A stretch of 59,586 nt of DNA from DAOUAM01 sp034433305 (GTDB taxonomy: Bacteria; Chloroflexota; Dehalococcoidia; Lucifugimonadales; DAOUAM01), in NCBI GenBank assembly GCA_034433305.1, contig DAOUAM010000061.1, forward strand, positions 1 to 59,586, written 5' to 3'. The position numbers and the translations under genes were made by a program. The notes below the pieces were generated by a model. That model ran no database searches. It was not told the DNA's origin and worked only from the letters and a program-made list of their open reading frames with translations. This document shows positions 7,965-17,430 of the stretch, one piece after another; position 1 is the first letter of the stretch; each line of letters begins with the position of its first letter.

Positions 7965-9209
7965 ATGGTTCCCAAGAGGCCAACCACAGTTCTCAGTTTG
8001 ACCGCGACTTTCGCGCTGGCGGTGGCGCTGCTGGTGGGGTGTGGCGGGCAGGAGGTCCAGCGGGTCAAGGTCGGCGGTCTGTTCCCTTACACCGGAGCAC
8101 TGGCTGAATTCGGGCCGGACTTCGAGAACGGCGCCAGGCTTGCCATCAAGCACCTGAGCGACGCTGGGGTTCCAGTGGAGCTTGTTACCGGCGACGACGG
8201 CACCAATCCCACCGCTGCCGTGGGTGCCGCGCGCAAGCTGGTGGATACCGATAGAGTTAGTGTAATAGTAGGGCCTGCTCCCAGTTCCGCGGCCATAGAC
8301 GTGGCCCAGACTGTGACTATCCCCGCCAACGTCCCCCTTATATCTCCCTCGGCCACGTCTCCTTTGCTGAGCAATCTGCCCGCCGACCAGGGCAAGGACC
8401 TGGTCTTCAGGACTGCCCCCTCCGACGCGCTGCAAGGCGTGGTGCTGGGCCGCCTCGCCAGGCAGCAGGGCTATACCAGGGCGGCGGTAATCTACGTGGA
8501 CAATCCCTACGGCCAGGGCCTGACCGAGAACTTCGAGCGGGCCTTCACGTCCCAGGGCGGCCAGGTCGTCGCCAAGGTGCCCCACCCGGAGGCCGGCCAG
8601 CCCAGCTACGTGGCGGAGCTGCGGCGAGCGACTCAGGATTCCCCAGATGTGCTGGTAGCGGTCAGCTATCCTCAGCACGCCACGGTCTATCTCAAAGAGG
8701 CCGTCGAGGGCAACTTCATCAAGAAGTTCCTGTTCGTGGATGGCACCAAGTCCGAGGACATAATCCGGCAGGTAGGCGCCGACGTGGTGGAGGGTATGTA
8801 CGGCACGGCCCCAGGCTCGGCGGAGTCGGCCTCGTTGACTAACTTCACCGAGTCCTACAGGGCGCAGTACGGCAGGACCAGTGCCCTGCCCTACGTGGCC
8901 AACACCTACGACGCGGTCATCGTCGCGGGACTGGCGGCCTACAAGGCGCAGATAGACGGCAAGGGGCTGGGCGGCGCCGCCATACGCGACGCCATGCGTC
9001 AGATTGCCGCCTCCCCCGGCGAGACGGTAGTGGCTGGCGCCGACGGCATCAAGCGGGCCGTGGAGCTGATCAAGGAGAAGCGGGACATCAACTATGAGGG
9101 CGCCGCGACAACCGTGGACTTCGACCAGAACGGCGACGTCCTCAGCGTCATAGAGGTGTGGCAGTACTCCAGCGGCGCGCTTGCTACGGTACGAACTGAA
9201 AACCCGTAG
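7965..9209 (+). CDS. livK: Branched-chain amino-acid type ABC transporter substrate-binding lipoprotein
   Basis: This is the extracellular binding component of a LIV-type importer. The ATG at 7965 is chosen because AGGAGG at 7953-7958 precedes it; the longer frame has no such site. The signal sequence ends at the lipobox LLVGC. The mature part begins KVGGLFPYTGALAEFG, the type I periplasmic-binding fold of LivJ/LivK, with VIVGPAPSSAA and YDAVIVAGLAAY further on. The length of 414 residues is normal. It converges on livM, the last gene of the livGFHM operon. Amino acids are the family default, but amides, urea or aromatic acids are alternatives. Confidence 0.9.
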   Translation: MVPKRPTTVLSLTATFALAVALLVGCGGQEVQRVKVGGLFPYTGALAEFGPDFENGARLAIKHLSDAGVPVELVTGDDGTNPTAAVGAARKLVDTDRVSVIVGPAPSSAAIDVAQTVTIPANVPLISPSATSPLLSNLPADQGKDLVFRTAPSDALQGVVLGRLARQQGYTRAAVIYVDNPYGQGLTENFERAFTSQGGQVVAKVPHPEAGQPSYVAELRRATQDSPDVLVAVSYPQHATVYLKEAVEGNFIKKFLFVDGTKSEDIIRQVGADVVEGMYGTAPGSAESASLTNFTESYRAQYGRTSALPYVANTYDAVIVAGLAAYKAQIDGKGLGGAAIRDAMRQIAASPGETVVAGADGIKRAVELIKEKRDINYEGAATTVDFDQNGDVLSVIEVWQYSSGALATVRTENP

Positions 9210-9235
9210 GTATCACGCTGACAAGCTTTCAGAGC

Positions 9236-9269
9236 AACGGGGCAGCCTCCTTTGCGGGGTTGCCCCGTT
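9236..9269. terminator. Bidirectional terminator between livK and livM
   Basis: A 9-bp perfect stem (aacggggca / tgccccgtt) is extended inward by further G-C and G-U pairs around a CTTTGC loop. Short T-runs follow on both strands. It sits between two convergent genes. Confidence 0.8.
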
Positions 9270-9287
9270 TCGTTCCAGCCAGCCCCG

Positions 9288-10253
9288 TCAAATCCTGGAC
9301 ACGCGCTTCTCCTCCGGCAGCAGGCCGCCGGCCCTGAGCATCAGGACGGCTATGAACAGTATGCCTATGAGGGCAAGCCGCACGTAGGGTGCCCTGGCCT
9401 CCAGTGCCCCTGGCAGCAGAGGAGAGGTCAGGTAGCGAGTGCCTTCCCAGATGGCCCACACCACGAAGGCCCCCAGGATGGCGCCCTTGTTGTTGCCGCT
9501 GCCTCCCAGGACCAGCATTACCCAGACCAGGAGCGTGGCGAAGAAGGGGTCGAACACATCAGGGGCCAGGAAGGCGTGGTAATGGGTGTAGAGTGAGCCG
9601 CCGATGCCCATCACCGCCGCCCCCAGGGCCAGGGCCTGGAGCTTGAAGGCAAAGACGTTCTTACCAGCCGCCGCTGCCACCGCCTCGTCTTCCCGTACCG
9701 CGCGCAGCACTCGCCCCCAGGGTGACCTCAGGCTCCTCTCCAGCACCAGGTACAGCGTCAGCAGCACCACGCCCACGATGGCGAGGTAGGCCAGCGGCCA
9801 CAGGCTGTCGGGCACCATGCCTCGCAGGGGCTGGGGCAGCCCGGACAGCCCCCGTGTGCCATTGGCCAGCCAGCGCTCGTTGTTGAACACTATACGTATC
9901 GCCTCGGCGATGCCGATGGTGGCGATGGCCAGGTAGTCCTCTCGAAGCCTCAAGCCCGGTATGCCCACCAGCAGCGCTATGGCCCCCCCCACGGCGCCTG
10001 CGGACAGCACTCCCAATGCGAAGGGCATGTGCAGGCCGAAAAGCACCTGCACGTAACGGGCGTACTCGCCTTGCGGCTCCGGTATGGTCACCAGGGCGCT
10101 GGTGTAGGCGCCTATGGCGAAGAATCCCGCCACGCCGAAGTTGAACAGCCCCGTCTGGCCCCAGTGGAGGTTCAGCCCCAGGGCAAAGACAGCGTATATT
10201 CCGGCCACGATAGCGAAGGCCACAAGGCTGCTGTACAACCCCTCAAGAGACAT
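9288..10253 (-). CDS. livM: Branched-chain amino-acid type ABC transporter permease
   Basis: This 321-residue polytopic membrane protein is of the LivM type. The N-terminal AIVAGIYAVFALGLNLHWGQTGLFNFGVAGFFAIGAY and the central LRLREDYLAIATIGIAEAIR coupling region, which contacts the ATPase, are family signatures. About nine hydrophobic segments are visible. Its start overlaps the end of livH by 11 nt. It is the distal gene of livG-livF-livH-livM. Confidence 0.95.
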   Translation of the reverse strand: MSLEGLYSSLVAFAIVAGIYAVFALGLNLHWGQTGLFNFGVAGFFAIGAYTSALVTIPEPQGEYARYVQVLFGLHMPFALGVLSAGAVGGAIALLVGIPGLRLREDYLAIATIGIAEAIRIVFNNERWLANGTRGLSGLPQPLRGMVPDSLWPLAYLAIVGVVLLTLYLVLERSLRSPWGRVLRAVREDEAVAAAAGKNVFAFKLQALALGAAVMGIGGSLYTHYHAFLAPDVFDPFFATLLVWVMLVLGGSGNNKGAILGAFVVWAIWEGTRYLTSPLLPGALEARAPYVRLALIGILFIAVLMLRAGGLLPEEKRVSRI

Positions 10254-11160
10254 GGCGGCTCCCGAATATGCCCCTGGGCCTGATGAGGAGGGTAAGTATG
10301 AGCACCAGGAAGGCCACGGCGGGCTTGTACGTCGCCACCAGCCACATGGTGGAGACCTGCTGGCTTATGCCTATTATCACAGCGCCCAGCATGGCCCCAT
10401 AGATGTTGCCGATGCTTCCCAGTATGACGGCGGCGAAGATGGGCAGCAGCAGGTTCCACCCCATGTCGGGCCGCACCTGGGAGTCAATTCCCAGGAATAT
10501 CCCGGCGACGCCCGCCAGGCCCGCGCCGATGGCCCAGGTGAATACCACCATCCGGTCTGTGTTGATCCCGCTGATGCGGGCCAGGTCGGGATTGTCCGAG
10601 GTGGCCCGGAGCGCCTTCCCCAGCCTGGTGCGCTCCAGGAACAGCCACAACGCCACCACCAGGGCCAGCGTCAGCCCCAGGATGAATAGCTGGTCTGCTC
10701 GCACGCGGGCGTTGACCAGGGGAAGCACGTAGGTGGTGCGAAGGCCCTCGTAGTACACCCGCTGGGTGGGTCCCCACACCATCATCACTGTGCTCCGCAC
10801 TAGCAGGGCGATGGCCAGGGAGGATATGGCCAGCATCAGCGGCGGCAACCGGCGACGCCGGAGGGGGCGGTACACCAGCCTGTCAGTAGCCAGGGCGACT
10901 GCCACGGCGGCGGCAGCGCCCAGGGGCAGGGCCAGGAGCAGCCCCCAGCCGAAGGAGAATGGCCCCAGCCCGCCATCGCTGACTCCCAGGGCTGGGAAGG
11001 CCAGCGTCACCAGCGCCAGCGCTGTGTAGGCCCCCACAGTCAGCAGGTCGCCGTGAGCAAAGTTGGCGAACCTCAGCACCCCATACACCAGGCTCAGCCC
11101 GATGGCCCCCAGCGTAATGATGCTGCCCAGGATGATGCCCCATACTGTTAGCTCGACCAT
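10243..11160 (-). CDS. livH: Branched-chain amino-acid type ABC transporter permease
   Basis: This 305-residue polytopic permease is of the LivH type. It opens GIILGSIITLGAIGLSLVYGVLRFANFAHGD, carries the coupling-helix region RALRATSDNPDLARISGIN (RALRA/GI pattern), and ends with a short basic tail. It forms the transmembrane pore together with LivM. The gap to livF is 9 nt, and the overlap with livM is 11 nt, so the genes are translated as one operon. Confidence 0.95.
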   Translation of the reverse strand: MVELTVWGIILGSIITLGAIGLSLVYGVLRFANFAHGDLLTVGAYTALALVTLAFPALGVSDGGLGPFSFGWGLLLALPLGAAAAVAVALATDRLVYRPLRRRRLPPLMLAISSLAIALLVRSTVMMVWGPTQRVYYEGLRTTYVLPLVNARVRADQLFILGLTLALVVALWLFLERTRLGKALRATSDNPDLARISGINTDRMVVFTWAIGAGLAGVAGIFLGIDSQVRPDMGWNLLLPIFAAVILGSIGNIYGAMLGAVIIGISQQVSTMWLVATYKPAVAFLVLILTLLIRPRGIFGSRHVS

Positions 11161-11169
11161 GTCTGACGC

Positions 11170-11874
11170 CTAGCGCCCCAGGTAAAGCCGTCCGACCTCT
11201 TCGTTGGCCAGAATGGCGGCAGCCTCGCCCTCGTACCTGTTCTCACCACTGGCCAGGACGTAGCCCCGGTGGGCCATCTCCAGCGCCCTCCGGGCATTCT
11301 GCTCCACCAGCAGCACTGTCACTCCCGCCCGGTTAATCTCGGCCAGCTTGTCAAAGACCACGTTGACGGACTGAGGGGAAAGGCCGGCAGAAGGCTCGTC
11401 CAGCAGCAGCAGCGTGGGGTCCAGCATCAGGGCGCGGGCGATGGCTACCATCTGCCTCTGCCCTCCGCTTAGCTTGTTCACACGCATCCCCTGGAGCCTC
11501 GCCATGTCCGGGAACATGCCCATGACCTCGCCCATCCTCTGGCGGACTCCGTCACGCCGGATGAACGCCCCCATCTCCAGGTTCTCGCGGACGGTCAAGC
11601 TGAGGAAGGTGTTATCGGCCTGGGGCACGTAGGATATCCCCAGCGATACGATGGCATGTGGCGGAAATCGGGAGATGTCTCGTCCCTTGAACCGGATATG
11701 GCCAGCCCTGGCCTGCGCCAGCCCAAAGATGGTCTTGAGGAGCGTGGACTTGCCTGAGCCATTGGGGCCAATGACCGCCACGACCTCGCCTTCCTCCACC
11801 CGCATGGAGACACCGTGCAGTATCTCCATGTCCCCGTAGCCTGACACCACCTGCTCCACTTCCAGCAGACTCAT
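11170..11874 (-). CDS. livF: Branched-chain amino-acid type ABC transporter ATP-binding protein
   Basis: This is a 234-residue ABC ATPase of the LivF subtype. It has Walker A GPNGSGKST, Q-loop FGLAQ/SYVPQ region, signature LSGGQRQM, Walker B LLLLDEPSAGLSP and the switch histidine replaced in the usual LivF manner (LLVEQNARRAL). Its ATG overlaps the livG stop (ATGA), indicating translational coupling. It energises import with LivG. Confidence 0.95.
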   Translation of the reverse strand: MSLLEVEQVVSGYGDMEILHGVSMRVEEGEVVAVIGPNGSGKSTLLKTIFGLAQARAGHIRFKGRDISRFPPHAIVSLGISYVPQADNTFLSLTVRENLEMGAFIRRDGVRQRMGEVMGMFPDMARLQGMRVNKLSGGQRQMVAIARALMLDPTLLLLDEPSAGLSPQSVNVVFDKLAEINRAGVTVLLVEQNARRALEMAHRGYVLASGENRYEGEAAAILANEEVGRLYLGR

Positions 11875-12668
11875 CGGGCCGGACTCCCCAGGTAAGCCTC
11901 CAGCACCCTTGGGTCCTGCCGCACTTCCGAGGGATGTCCCTCGGTGAGTCTGGTGCCGCTGACCATGACGATTACGGGGTCGCAGAGGCTCATGACCAGG
12001 TCCATGTCATGCTCCACCAGGAGGACCGTCATGCCATGCTGGGATACCATGGCCTCTATCTGCGCTGCCAGCCGGCGCATCAGCGAGGGGTTTACGCCGG
12101 CGGCAGGCTCGTCCAGCAGCACCAGCTTGGGCATCGCCATCATGGCGCGGGCAAGCTCCAGCAGCTTCTTCTGGCCTACCGACAGGTTGCCGGCGTACTC
12201 CTCCCTCAAGTCATATAGCTCTACCGTCTTCAGTACCTCCTCGGCCCTCTCCCGGATGGCGTGCTCCTGCCGGCGCACCGACCCGGGCGCCGACCACAGC
12301 TTTAGCAGGGACTCGCCCTTCTGGCCATCAGGCACGAGCATGAGGTTCTCCAGCACGGTCATGCGCTTCAGCTCGCGGGCGATTTGAAAGGTCCGGAAGA
12401 TGCCACGCCGGAAGACCTGGTGAGGCGGCAGGCCCTGGATGGGCGCGCCATTGAAGAGGACCTGGCCACTGTCAGGCTTGTAGAAGCCGGTAATGAGGTT
12501 GAACAGAGTGGACTTGCCCGCCCCGTTAGGGCCAATGAGGCCTGTAATAGTCCCCTGGCGGACCTGAATGGAGCACCTGTCCACGGCCCTGAGTCCGCCG
12601 AAGGTCTTGGTCAGGTCCCTGGTCTCCAGGACCACCGGTGGCTGGCCTACGGCTTCGGCATTCTCCAT
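11871..12668 (-). CDS. livG: Branched-chain amino-acid type ABC transporter ATP-binding protein
   Basis: This 265-residue ABC ATPase is of the LivG subtype. It has Walker A GPNGAGKST, the characteristic RTFQIARELKRMTVLENLM segment after the Q-loop, signature LSVGQKKLLELARAM, Walker B LVLLDEPAAGVNP, and LLVEHDMDLVMSLCD. The C-terminal VLEAYLG tail is typical. It is the first gene of the livGFHM operon. About 200 bp upstream separate it from the divergent pncC; I see no other gene in that gap. Confidence 0.95.
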   Translation of the reverse strand: MENAEAVGQPPVVLETRDLTKTFGGLRAVDRCSIQVRQGTITGLIGPNGAGKSTLFNLITGFYKPDSGQVLFNGAPIQGLPPHQVFRRGIFRTFQIARELKRMTVLENLMLVPDGQKGESLLKLWSAPGSVRRQEHAIRERAEEVLKTVELYDLREEYAGNLSVGQKKLLELARAMMAMPKLVLLDEPAAGVNPSLMRRLAAQIEAMVSQHGMTVLLVEHDMDLVMSLCDPVIVMVSGTRLTEGHPSEVRQDPRVLEAYLGSPAR

Positions 12669-12867
12669 ATTGTTCCTGACCGGAATTCGTCGGTGCCGTC
12701 ATGCGGCCCGTGGCCGTAACATGGCTGGCCCAGACATGTAACCTGGCTAAGTATACAGGTAATGGGCGACCTGAAGGAAGTACAGTAGCGGCCAGGCTGA
12801 CGCAGTCCAGCCAGATGGACGGTCGCTGATGTAAAATGGCTGCACCCAGTCCACAAGGAGGAAGTGC

Positions 12868-13356
12868 ATGACCAGCCTGGCCACTCTGGGAGTACCGGTG
12901 GGTGAGCTTTTGAAACAGCGCCGTCAGACTGTCGCCGTGGCCGAGTCCGCCGCGGGCGGCCTGGTATCGGCGGCCCTGCTATCAGTCCCCGGGGCGTCCG
13001 CCTACTTTCTCGGCGGTGCGGTGGTCTATACTCATGCGGCCCGCCAGGGCCTGCTCCAGGTAGCCGACAGCGCCATGGCCGGCATAAGGGCCAGCACTGA
13101 GGCCTATGCACTGCTCAAGGCCCGCGCTGTCAGGCAACTGCTGGGCACCACCTGGGGCCTGAGCGAGACCGGTGCCAGTGGCCCCACGGGCAACCGCTAC
13201 GGCGATCCGCCAGGCCACGCCTGCATTGCCGTCTCTGGCCCCATGGAGCGGGCGATGACCATCGAGACGGGCGAGAAGGACAGGGAGGCCAACATGTGGG
13301 CCTTTGCCAGGGCCGCGCTGGGACTGCTGGAAGAGTGCATCCGGCAATCCAGTTGA
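12868..13356 (+). CDS. pncC: Nicotinamide-nucleotide amidohydrolase (CinA C-terminal-type)
   Basis: This stand-alone CinA C-terminal domain protein (162 residues) deamidates nicotinamide mononucleotide to nicotinate mononucleotide in NAD salvage. The family core TVAVAESAAGGLVSAALLSVPGAS is present; the usual ESCTGG reads ESAAGG here, keeping the serine. The SETGASGPTG motif is also conserved, with a conserved glycine-rich turn. AAGGAGG lies 8 nt before the ATG. The middle segment (residues 60-75) is less conserved than usual, so activity is likely but not certain. Confidence 0.85.
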   Translation: MTSLATLGVPVGELLKQRRQTVAVAESAAGGLVSAALLSVPGASAYFLGGAVVYTHAARQGLLQVADSAMAGIRASTEAYALLKARAVRQLLGTTWGLSETGASGPTGNRYGDPPGHACIAVSGPMERAMTIETGEKDREANMWAFARAALGLLEECIRQSS

Positions 13357-13526
13357 TTCACTGCGCCTTATGGTGCGCCTTTCCCTGAAGACACGGCAAT
13401 TCGGGCCCGGTCCCTGTGTGTCGCCAGGGCATGGTGGTAAGATGTGACCGGGGCCCAGTGTTCCTTCCGTATGTGGTCAGGTGAAAGTAGGCCTGATACG
13501 AAAAGGTGCAGGGGGAGGTACTCCAG

Positions 13527-15590
13527 GTGCATGATCACCACCAGCAGCATATGACACACATGGGCCAGCCTGGGGGCCATCAGCACGCCACCATGCCCGC
13601 CGGTGGCGTGGAGCATGGCAAGCAAGCTGACCACACCGGCCACGAGCCGTTGTTCCGGCGGAGGTTCTGGGTGTGTCTGGCCCTCAGTGTGCCGGTGCTG
13701 GCCTACAGCACGACGTTGCAGGGCTGGCTCAACTTCACGGCCCCTACCTTCCCGGGCAGCGACTGGATAACCCCTATCTTCGCCATAGCTGTGTTCCTCT
13801 ACGGCGGTGTGCCATTTATGCGGATGGCCGTGCCGGAGCTAGGCCAGCGTCGGCCAGGCATGATGACCCTCATTTCCATGGCAATCAGCGTAGCCTTCGT
13901 GTATAGCCTAGCGGCCTTTGCCTTTGACCTGGGCGAGGGGTTCTTCTGGGAGCTGGTCACCCTGATTGACGTCATGCTGCTGGGCCACTGGCTGGAAATG
14001 CGCAGCGTCCGGCAGGCCTCGGGCGCTCTGAACGAACTGGCCAGGCTCATGCCCGACATGGCCGAGCGGCTGCTGCCCGATGGCAGGACTGAGCAGGTGC
14101 CATCGGCACAGCTTCGTACCGGTGACCTGGTGCTGGTGCGGCCAGGTGCCAGCATACCCGCCGATGGCACAGTGGCCGAAGGCGAGTCCCAGGTCAACGA
14201 GGCCCTGATAACGGGAGAGTCGCGTCCAGTGCCCAAGGGGCCGGGAGCCAGGGTCATCGCCGGCGCCATCAACGGCGAGGGCAGCCTTCGTGTGCAGGTG
14301 ACGGCGGCGGGCGAGCAGACCGCCCTGGCCGGCATCATGCGCCTGGTGGAGCAGGCCCAGCAGAGCAAGTCCCGCACTCAGGTACTGGCCGACCAGGCCG
14401 CCGGCTGGCTCTTCTACACGGCCATTGGCACCGCTGTTGTGACAGCCATCGCTTGGGCCGGCTTCGCCAACCAGGAAGGCGAGGCCGTGGAACGGGCGGT
14501 CACGGTGCTGGTCATCGCCTGCCCCCACGCTCTCGGGCTGGCCATTCCCCTGGTGGTCGCCATCAGCACCACGCTGGCGGCCAGCAATGGTGTCCTGGTG
14601 AGGGACAGGCTGGCCCTGGAGTCGGTCAGGAACGTGGACGTGGTGATTTTCGACAAGACGGGCACCCTGACCAGGGGCGAGCAGGGCGTGGTAGCTATGC
14701 GTGGGTTTGGCGGCGCCGGTGAGGACGCTACCCTGGCGACGGCTGCGGCCATCGAGGGCGACTCGGAGCACATCATCGCCCGGGCCTTGCGGCGAGAGGC
14801 CGAGGCGCGTCGCCTGTCACTGCCCCGCGTGTCCCACTTCGAGGCTATCAAGGGCCGGGGCGTGCGGGCTAGCGTGGACGGAAAGACCTTCTACGTCGGC
14901 GGCCCGCGCCTTCTGGAGATGCTGGGGGTGGTCCCTTCGGGGGCCGTGGCCGAGTTTGCCGAGGCGGCCGGCAGCCAGGGCCAGACAGTAGTCTATCTGC
15001 TCCAGGACAGCAGCGTGGTGGCGGGCTTCGCGCTGGCCGACGTGGTCAGGCCAGAGAGCCGGCAGGCCGTGCGCCGCCTGCATGACATGGGCATGCAGGT
15101 GGCAATGATAACTGGGGACAGCAAGGACGTGGCGGAGTCCGTCGCCAGGGAGCTGGGCATAGACACCTGGTTTGCCGAGGTGTTGCCTGAGCATAAGGAC
15201 CAGAAGGTGTCCGAGCTCCAGGCCCAGGGCAAGCGCGTCGCCATGGTGGGCGATGGTATTAACGATGCCCCGGCCCTGGTCCGGGCCGACGTGGGTATTG
15301 CCATCGGCAGCGGCACCGACGTGGCCATCGAGTCGGCCGGCATTATCCTGGTAAAGAGCAACCCGCTGGACGTGGTCAGGGCCATATCCCTGAGCCGCGC
15401 CAGCTACCGCAAGATGGTGCAGAACCTCTTCTGGGCAACAGGCTACAACGTCGTGGCGCTGCCCCTGGCGGCGGGCGTTCTTGCGCCGGTGGGAGTTGTG
15501 CTGTCGCCCGCTATCGGCGCCCTGTTCATGTCCCTAAGCACCGTCATAGTCGCCATCAACGCCCAGCTCCTCCGCCGCGCCAGCATCTAG
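13527..15590 (+). CDS. copB: CopB-type copper-translocating P-type ATPase
   Basis: This heavy-metal P1B-ATPase (687 residues from the chosen start) exports copper or silver across the membrane. The N-terminus is a His/Met-rich metal-binding tail (HDHHQQHMTHMG and GGHQHATMP) instead of a CXXC domain. The sixth transmembrane segment has CPH near residue 331, the P1B-3/CopB signature. TGES (about 228), DKTGT (about 375, phosphorylated Asp) and GDGINDAP (about 574) are intact. I prefer the GTG at 13527 because GGGGGAGG lies about 8 nt upstream; a GTG at 13506 gives seven extra residues. A strong terminator follows, so it is probably monocistronic. Confidence 0.93.
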   Translation: MHDHHQQHMTHMGQPGGHQHATMPAGGVEHGKQADHTGHEPLFRRRFWVCLALSVPVLAYSTTLQGWLNFTAPTFPGSDWITPIFAIAVFLYGGVPFMRMAVPELGQRRPGMMTLISMAISVAFVYSLAAFAFDLGEGFFWELVTLIDVMLLGHWLEMRSVRQASGALNELARLMPDMAERLLPDGRTEQVPSAQLRTGDLVLVRPGASIPADGTVAEGESQVNEALITGESRPVPKGPGARVIAGAINGEGSLRVQVTAAGEQTALAGIMRLVEQAQQSKSRTQVLADQAAGWLFYTAIGTAVVTAIAWAGFANQEGEAVERAVTVLVIACPHALGLAIPLVVAISTTLAASNGVLVRDRLALESVRNVDVVIFDKTGTLTRGEQGVVAMRGFGGAGEDATLATAAAIEGDSEHIIARALRREAEARRLSLPRVSHFEAIKGRGVRASVDGKTFYVGGPRLLEMLGVVPSGAVAEFAEAAGSQGQTVVYLLQDSSVVAGFALADVVRPESRQAVRRLHDMGMQVAMITGDSKDVAESVARELGIDTWFAEVLPEHKDQKVSELQAQGKRVAMVGDGINDAPALVRADVGIAIGSGTDVAIESAGIILVKSNPLDVVRAISLSRASYRKMVQNLFWATGYNVVALPLAAGVLAPVGVVLSPAIGALFMSLSTVIVAINAQLLRRASI

Positions 15591-15660
15591 GGCTTACGCC
15601 GTAGCGCCCAAAGACTGGGCCGAAGCCCGGTGAGCCACGGCACATGCGGCAAACGCACCG

Positions 15661-15690
15661 AGGGGGCAGGTCAGCGACCTGCCCCCTTTT
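15661..15690 (+). terminator. Rho-independent terminator after copB
   Basis: A 12-bp perfect stem (agggggcaggtc / gacctgccccct) with a 3-nt loop is followed directly by a T-run. It may act in both directions for the convergent FAD oxidase gene. Confidence 0.92.
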
Positions 15691-15715
15691 GTTCCTCAGC
15701 CTGCTATGTAGGCTG

Positions 15716-17116
15716 CTAGAGGGTCGGGCGGATGTTGAAGTTGGAGCTGAACAGGTTGGTAGGGTCGTACCGGTTCTTCAGGGCCACCAGCCTGTCATAG
15801 TTCCCGCCGTAGGCCTCGCGCTCCCTCTTCTCGCGGTCATCGGCGTCCAGGTGGTTGACGTACACCTTGCCGGCGTAGTAGTCCTTCAGGGCGGCATAGG
15901 TCTCCAGGCTCCACTGCACGTTGGCCTCAGCCTCAGACGGGTCAGCCCACACGGAGATGCTCCTGAAGTGGTACTGGGCGGCCCGGTGATAGTAGGCCGT
16001 GGCCTCCGGTGCCACGCGGCTTATGGCGCCGCCCAGGTGCCACAAGATGCCAATGCTGCGCGGCGATGGCATGGTGGCGAAGCGCTCCGCCACGGCTTCG
16101 ATGAAGCCATCGCTGAGGTTGTCCAGCAGCCCGGCCTTCCAGTGGCTGTAGTTGCCAGGCGCCGCATGCTCGTCCACCGAGGACTGGTGCTGCACGTAGG
16201 GCACGGGGCCGATCACATCCAGCAGCGGCGACCCGAACTTCTTGATGGGCCGCAGCACCGACTCGCTGGTCGTCAGGTCGCCTGCGTAGCACACGGCCAG
16301 GCCGATGACCCGCTGCCCGTCCGGCAGGGCCATGAGCAGTACCACGGTGGTCAGCTCCTCCGGGGTGGTGCTGGTGAAGTCCCGGTAGAACCTGAGGACC
16401 TCCGCCGCCCTGGCCATGGGGTAGAAGGCTACACCTTCCAGGATGGTGGGACCAATGGGATGCAGCCTGTACTTGAGGGAGGTGACCACCCCAAAGTTGG
16501 CGCCAGCGCCCCGGACCGCCCAGAACAGGTCCGGGTTCTCTTCGTCGCTGGCCCTCACCAGGCGACCTTCGGCGGTGACCATTTCCACGGACTCCAGTGA
16601 GTCAATGGTCAGCCCGATGAGGCGTCCCAGCCAGCCGTGGCCTCCGCCCAGCGTCGAGCCTCCAATGCCCACGGTGCTTACGTCGGTGCCCGTGGTGGCC
16701 AGGCCGAAGACCTGGGTCATCCGGTCTACCTCTCCCCACGTGGCGCCGCCCTCGGCCAGCGCTGTCCTCTCGATGGGGTCAACGCTCACATTCCTCATGC
16801 GCCGCAGGTCAATGACCAGCCCGCCGTTGGCTATGGCTATCCCGGATGGGTTGTGCCCACCGCCGCGCACCGACAGGGGAAGCTCCTGCTGCCTGGCGAA
16901 GGCGACGGCACAGGCCACGTCCATTGGCTCCGCTGGCCTCACCACCATGGCGGGGTGCTTGTCCACGCGAGCGTTCCACAAATGGCGGGCGCTCTCGTAG
17001 GCCCTGTCGCCGGGCAGGATGATGTCGCCCTTGATGGCGGCCTTCAGGTCACTCAATGCCTCCATGTCCAGCCCGTCCGCCATGAGACTGGCCCTGGTAG
17101 CTATCTGTCCAACCAT
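15716..17116 (-). CDS. FAD-linked oxidase, berberine-bridge-enzyme family
   Basis: This 466-residue flavoprotein oxidase has an N-terminal PCMH-type FAD domain and a C-terminal BBE domain. The motif VRGGGHNPSG (about residues 83-92) contains the histidine that usually carries FAD covalently. The second linkage cysteine of bicovalent members is absent: the region IGGSTLGGGHGWLGRLIGLTID has no Cys. The C-terminus NRYDPTNLFSSNFNIRP is the BBE signature. Such enzymes oxidise sugars, alcohols or alkaloid-like compounds; the substrate is unknown here. It is divergent from minC, with about 300 bp between starts. A GGAGGAAACG stretch lies before the ATG. Confidence 0.9.
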   Translation of the reverse strand: MVGQIATRASLMADGLDMEALSDLKAAIKGDIILPGDRAYESARHLWNARVDKHPAMVVRPAEPMDVACAVAFARQQELPLSVRGGGHNPSGIAIANGGLVIDLRRMRNVSVDPIERTALAEGGATWGEVDRMTQVFGLATTGTDVSTVGIGGSTLGGGHGWLGRLIGLTIDSLESVEMVTAEGRLVRASDEENPDLFWAVRGAGANFGVVTSLKYRLHPIGPTILEGVAFYPMARAAEVLRFYRDFTSTTPEELTTVVLLMALPDGQRVIGLAVCYAGDLTTSESVLRPIKKFGSPLLDVIGPVPYVQHQSSVDEHAAPGNYSHWKAGLLDNLSDGFIEAVAERFATMPSPRSIGILWHLGGAISRVAPEATAYYHRAAQYHFRSISVWADPSEAEANVQWSLETYAALKDYYAGKVYVNHLDADDREKREREAYGGNYDRLVALKNRYDPTNLFSSNFNIRPTL

Positions 17117-17360
17117 TTTTCGTTTCCTCCTTTAATGGAGTGCTGGTTATTGTCCCCAGCAGTTTGTTCACGTAAAACGATACCCCGCGCTCCCTGTCCC
17201 GCGTATCAGGCTAACAGTGGAATCCAGCGGGGCAGGTATGGTGATGCCCACTACACCATTGGTACGAGCCAGCACCTGGCCTACCTGCTGATGTCACCCT
17301 CCTGCCTCCGGGTGGAGCGGCAGGTCTGCCGAATTGGAAAGATATTAGACCCTGAACAAA

Positions 17361-17391
17361 TTGACACCATAAGTAAGGCATGCCCTAGACT
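17361..17391 (+). promoter_or_regulatory. Candidate minCDE promoter
   Basis: A perfect TTGACA (17361-17366) is followed after 19 nt by TAGACT (17386-17391). Transcription would start just before the first possible minC codon (GTG at 17392), which argues for the ATG further downstream as the true start. The preceding 240 bp, up to the FAD oxidase start, show no gene. Confidence 0.5.
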
Positions 17392-17430
17392 GTGAGCAGC
17401 CTTCCTGCCAGCCCCCTACTCCCGCGCGAT

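Noticed and set aside
15644..16600. 318-codon open frame on the plus strand
   Set aside because: It is antisense to the BBE-type oxidase gene, whose protein is clearly a real family member; the plus-strand product has no recognisable motif.
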